Source: Lachnoclostridium sp. An14
GTDB lineage: Bacteria; Bacillota; Clostridia; Lachnospirales; Lachnospiraceae
Direction of reading: 5' to 3'
NCBI RefSeq assembly: GCF_002160755.1
Contig: NZ_NFLE01000021.1
Location: 1 to 64,000, forward strand
Length of the DNA: 64,000 nt
Position 1 is the first letter of the stretch, and the number at the start of each line of letters is the position of its first letter. A program made the translations under genes and the position numbers. Positions 61,464 to 64,000 of this stretch are shown here, piece after piece. The notes below the pieces were generated by a model, which did not search any database, was not told where the DNA came from, and was given only the letters and a program-made list of their open reading frames with translations.

Positions 61464-62624
61464 ATGGCTACTCAAAAGACAGACAGGTCACGAAAGTTCA
61501 TGCTGACAATTCAGGCATCCCAGATACAGAGTGGATGGAGCCATGCAAGAATACGCGAAACTATCGAGACCAAATTAAAAGGTGTTACATACTACGCTAT
61601 ATGTGATGAGATTGGCCGGGAAACCGGCCAGCCTCATACGCATTTAGTCATTTATTCCCCTAATGCAATCCGTATTTCGACGGTCAATAATGTCTTTCCT
61701 AATGTTCATGTAGATGTTCTGAACGGAACCGTAAAGCAAGCGCGGACATACCTTAAGAAAGGTGGAAAATTCAAGGATACGGAGAAAGCAGATACATCTA
61801 TCAAGGGGACTTTTGAAGAACATGGAGAACCGCCCAGAGAAAAAGGACAGGGGCACCGAAGTGATATTGAACAAGCGATGGAAATGGTAAAAGAAGGGAG
61901 TACTGACCTTGAGATTATTGAGGCAATCCCCTCCATACTTCCCAGACTGACAGACATCCAGAAGTACCGCCAGCTTATCATAGAAGAAAAAGCGCGGGAG
62001 TTCCGCAAAATGGAAGTGATTTACTGTTACGGCAAAACCGGCACCGGCAAAACCAGTGGTCTATATAAACTGTATGACCCTGCTACCGTCTGCACAATCA
62101 CGGATTACCACGGCAACGGGATTTTCGATGGCTATGACAGCATAAGAGTGAAGGTTCTGGCTCTAGATGAGTTCCGGTCGTCCCTTCCATTCAGCCTCCT
62201 GCTTGCGCTTCTGGACGGAAACCCGTTGACCATTAACTGCCGGTATCATAACCGGTATGCTGTCCATACTACGGTCTGGATCATTTCCAACATCCCTTTG
62301 ACCGCGCAGTACCCCAACATCCAGCAGGAGGAACCAGAAAGCTGGCAGGCCCTCCTGCGCCGGATCACGAAGGTCAGACACTTCTACGACAACAATCAGT
62401 ACCATGATTATACAGTCAAAGAGTATCTGCGCGCTGAGCGGTATGGACAGCTGGCAGAGTGGATGGAGGCCACGCCGGGCGAATGTCCATTCCTGCCGGA
62501 ATCCCCCATAGAAGTGACCGAACAGCTAAAACTGAACCTTACCCCAGACGGGATAACAATGCTCCCGTTACCATCTATCCCAGACAAACCAATTCCAAAT
62601 GATACCGGATTGCCGTTTGAGTAA
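61464..62624 (+). CDS. rep: CRESS-type replication initiator Rep (HUH endonuclease plus SF3 helicase)
   Basis: 386 residues. Endonuclease: motif I FMLTIQ (12-17), motif II PHTHLVIY with His58 and His60 (57-64), motif III YLKK with catalytic Tyr96 and Lys99. Helicase: Walker A GKTGTGKT (190-197), Walker B VLALDEF (231-237), motif C WIISN (272-276). This is the layout of Rep in circo-, gemini- and related ssDNA viruses and in bacterial pCRESS plasmids. It nicks the origin at Tyr96 and unwinds the duplex. The Pro-rich C-terminal tail has no recognised motif. The origin lies about 1.9 kb upstream. Confidence 0.93.
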   Translation: MATQKTDRSRKFMLTIQASQIQSGWSHARIRETIETKLKGVTYYAICDEIGRETGQPHTHLVIYSPNAIRISTVNNVFPNVHVDVLNGTVKQARTYLKKGGKFKDTEKADTSIKGTFEEHGEPPREKGQGHRSDIEQAMEMVKEGSTDLEIIEAIPSILPRLTDIQKYRQLIIEEKAREFRKMEVIYCYGKTGTGKTSGLYKLYDPATVCTITDYHGNGIFDGYDSIRVKVLALDEFRSSLPFSLLLALLDGNPLTINCRYHNRYAVHTTVWIISNIPLTAQYPNIQQEEPESWQALLRRITKVRHFYDNNQYHDYTVKEYLRAERYGQLAEWMEATPGECPFLPESPIEVTEQLKLNLTPDGITMLPLPSIPDKPIPNDTGLPFE

Positions 62625-62751
62625 TGGGATTACGATTAATAAATTGATTTATAAAATAGAGTACCTAGCCACAACAGAAGAAAGAAACAGCAGATGATGA
62701 CCTAATCTATGATGAATCGAAAGCTGGGCAATCTCTGGTTAGGAGCATACC
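62625..62751. other. Gap between rep and integrase
   Basis: 127 AT-rich bases with no ORF. It may contain a promoter for int; no terminator is visible. Confidence 0.3.
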
Positions 62752-63966
62752 TTGAAGATAAATCAAAATCTTAATAAAACTGACCTTTCTTTTTTATTGA
62801 GGGAAAGCCTCGAATCTGATATAATACCGCCAGACAGCGTGCTTGATATGTTGATGGCTACTAAAAAAGAACGAATTAAGAAACTGCATCCTTACGCCAT
62901 TACGCCGCCAACAAAAGATGGAGGCCGGTGGCAGACCTGGTATAAAGGGTCAGACGGGAAACGAAAGAATATCAAAGCACAATCTGAGGACGAGTTGTGG
63001 GAAAAATTAATTCCCATATACTTTTCTGATTCGCACATTGACAAGATTACGTTTCATGAACTCTATGAGGAATGGCTGGAATACAAACAAACTGTAACCA
63101 ACAGCCCCAACACGATTAAGCGGCATACACAGCATTACCGCAAATATTTTGAACCGTCCATCCTGCACAGCAGAAAAATCCGGCGGATTGATGAACTTCT
63201 TCTGGAATCGGAATGTAACCGCATTGTAAGGGAATTTAACCTCCCGCGCAAAGAGTGGACGAATGTCAAGACCATTTTAAACGGAATGTTTTCCTATGCT
63301 GTCCGGAAAAAATATCTGATTATGAACCCGATGGAGAACGTTCAGATATTGGTGAAGTTCCGGCAAGTAGTCAGAAAGACCGGCAAAACGGAAACCTATA
63401 ATTCTGATGAATTAGAACAGTTAAATGCATTTCTGGACAAAATGTATGCGGAAACCGGGGATAGTTCCTATCTGGCCGTTAAAATCAATTTTATGCTGGG
63501 CCTGCGTGTTGGAGAATTAGTGGCACTAAAATGGGAAGATTTTTTCGATGAAAAGTATCTGCACATTGTTCGCGAAGAAATCAGAAATCAAGTCACAAAC
63601 GAAATCTATGTTGTAGAGCATACCAAAACAAATAAGGACAGGTTTGTGATTCTGGTGCCCAAAGCGATTGACATTTTGAAAAAGATTGAACCCCAAGGAA
63701 ACTATATTTTTATGAGAGACGGCGAGCGGATAACATCTATCCGTATTGCATCCGTTCTAAGAAAATATGCCCGTTATCAAGGTGTAATCGTGAAATCCAG
63801 TCATAAAATGCGAAAGACCTTTGCCAGCAATCTGAACGCGGCCGGCGTCCCACTGGACTGCATACGGGAGCTGCTGGGACACAGCAGCCTGTCCACCACG
63901 CTAGGCTATATTTATAATCCATTGACAGAGGATGAAACGTACAATTTGATTGAGAAAGCATTGTAG
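62752..63966 (+). CDS. int: Tyrosine recombinase / integrase
   Basis: 404 residues with a TTG start at 62752, supported by AGGAG 6 bases upstream. N-terminal arm-binding part (about 55-90, GGRWQTWYKGSDGKRK), core-binding domain (about 98-195) and catalytic domain with Arg252 (LGLRVGEL), Lys292 region, His351-Arg354 (HKMR), His377 (LGHSS) and nucleophile Tyr386 or Tyr388 (GYIYN). Type of ICE and phage integrases. TGTCTAC repeats follow the stop and occur also at the left end. Confidence 0.93.
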   Translation: MKINQNLNKTDLSFLLRESLESDIIPPDSVLDMLMATKKERIKKLHPYAITPPTKDGGRWQTWYKGSDGKRKNIKAQSEDELWEKLIPIYFSDSHIDKITFHELYEEWLEYKQTVTNSPNTIKRHTQHYRKYFEPSILHSRKIRRIDELLLESECNRIVREFNLPRKEWTNVKTILNGMFSYAVRKKYLIMNPMENVQILVKFRQVVRKTGKTETYNSDELEQLNAFLDKMYAETGDSSYLAVKINFMLGLRVGELVALKWEDFFDEKYLHIVREEIRNQVTNEIYVVEHTKTNKDRFVILVPKAIDILKKIEPQGNYIFMRDGERITSIRIASVLRKYARYQGVIVKSSHKMRKTFASNLNAAGVPLDCIRELLGHSSLSTTLGYIYNPLTEDETYNLIEKAL

Positions 63967-64000
63967 ACAGCTGTCTACAAGTGTCTACAGCCTAATAAAC

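Larger units (their letters stand above)
58060..63995. mobile_element. Integrated element with CRESS-like Rep, virus-type origin and tyrosine integrase
   Basis: About 5.9 kb of AT-richer DNA with its own genes: secreted cargo protein (minus strand), origin region, XRE-like regulator, SSB-tailed protein, unknown protein, CRESS-type Rep and integrase (plus strand). TGTCTAC motifs lie at both ends: 58073-58097 (three copies) and 63970-63993 (two copies, arranged as CTGTCTACnn(n)GTGTCTAC on both sides), likely integrase-binding sites. The exact attachment core cannot be fixed because the window ends 34 bases after the integrase. Rolling-circle replication of an excised circle is inferred from Rep and origin. 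Confidence 0.85.

Overview
The window looks like chromosome of a spore-forming anaerobic Firmicute of the Lachnospiraceae type (Enterocloster / Clostridium clostridioforme-like). Evidence: Spo0A, SpoIVB, SpoIID and a SpoIIQ-like protein; an mcsA-mcsB-clpC heat-shock operon with radA next to it; a T-box upstream of ileS; an EFR1-type flavodoxin/ferredoxin; glycogen synthase and phosphorylase; and moderately high GC with strong AGGAGG ribosome binding sites. Genus is inference; no rRNA is present.

Layout. 1-7600: transport and regulation (toroid-fold protein, two MATE exporters, a PadR regulator with palindromic operators, alpha/beta hydrolase, EFR1 protein). 8182-11765: SLC13 permease, metallo-beta-lactamase-fold hydrolase, LysR regulator. 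11781-18669: radA, a small conserved protein, and a gntR-mcsA-mcsB-clpC block. 19092-22891: two cell-surface proteins sharing a cadherin-like domain. 23097-30852: small regulators (Crp, AraC) with divergent partners, PfkB kinase, PPIase lipoprotein, HAD, Maf, PAP2-like and HD proteins. 30872-35039: glgA, spo0A and, divergently, spoIVB. 35561-39761: a large NRPS-like acyl-activating enzyme with a small partner. 40078-44267: LarA-like protein, LysR and GntP permease. 44454-53252: CBS protein, acetyltransferase, spoIID-spoIIQ pair, glgP and ileS with its T-box. 54214-57754: pncB and two poorly known genes.

The most striking region is 58060 to the right edge: an AT-richer integrated element with a tyrosine integrase, a CRESS-DNA-virus-type replication protein (HUH endonuclease plus SF3 helicase), and about 1.9 kb upstream of it a 10-bp stem whose 10-nt loop contains TAGTATTAC, the nonanucleotide that circoviruses and geminiviruses nick to start rolling-circle replication. 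Rep and a virus-like origin therefore appear together in a bacterial chromosome. The element also carries an XRE-like regulator, a small protein with an SSB-like acidic tail, an unknown protein translated just before Rep, and a secreted wall-binding cargo protein behind a structured, attenuator-like leader.

The second theme is a dispersed intergenic repeat of about 130 bp built as a string of small hairpins. At least nine clear copies (plus degenerate ones) occur, all in the same orientation, and most lie just past a minus-strand intrinsic terminator. The last hairpin of several copies pairs with the flanking host sequence, in one case including the stop codon and last two codons of a gene. 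Two further structured repeats (35093-35493 and 41433-41626) are present. All calls come from reading the sequence; no database or folding search was run.
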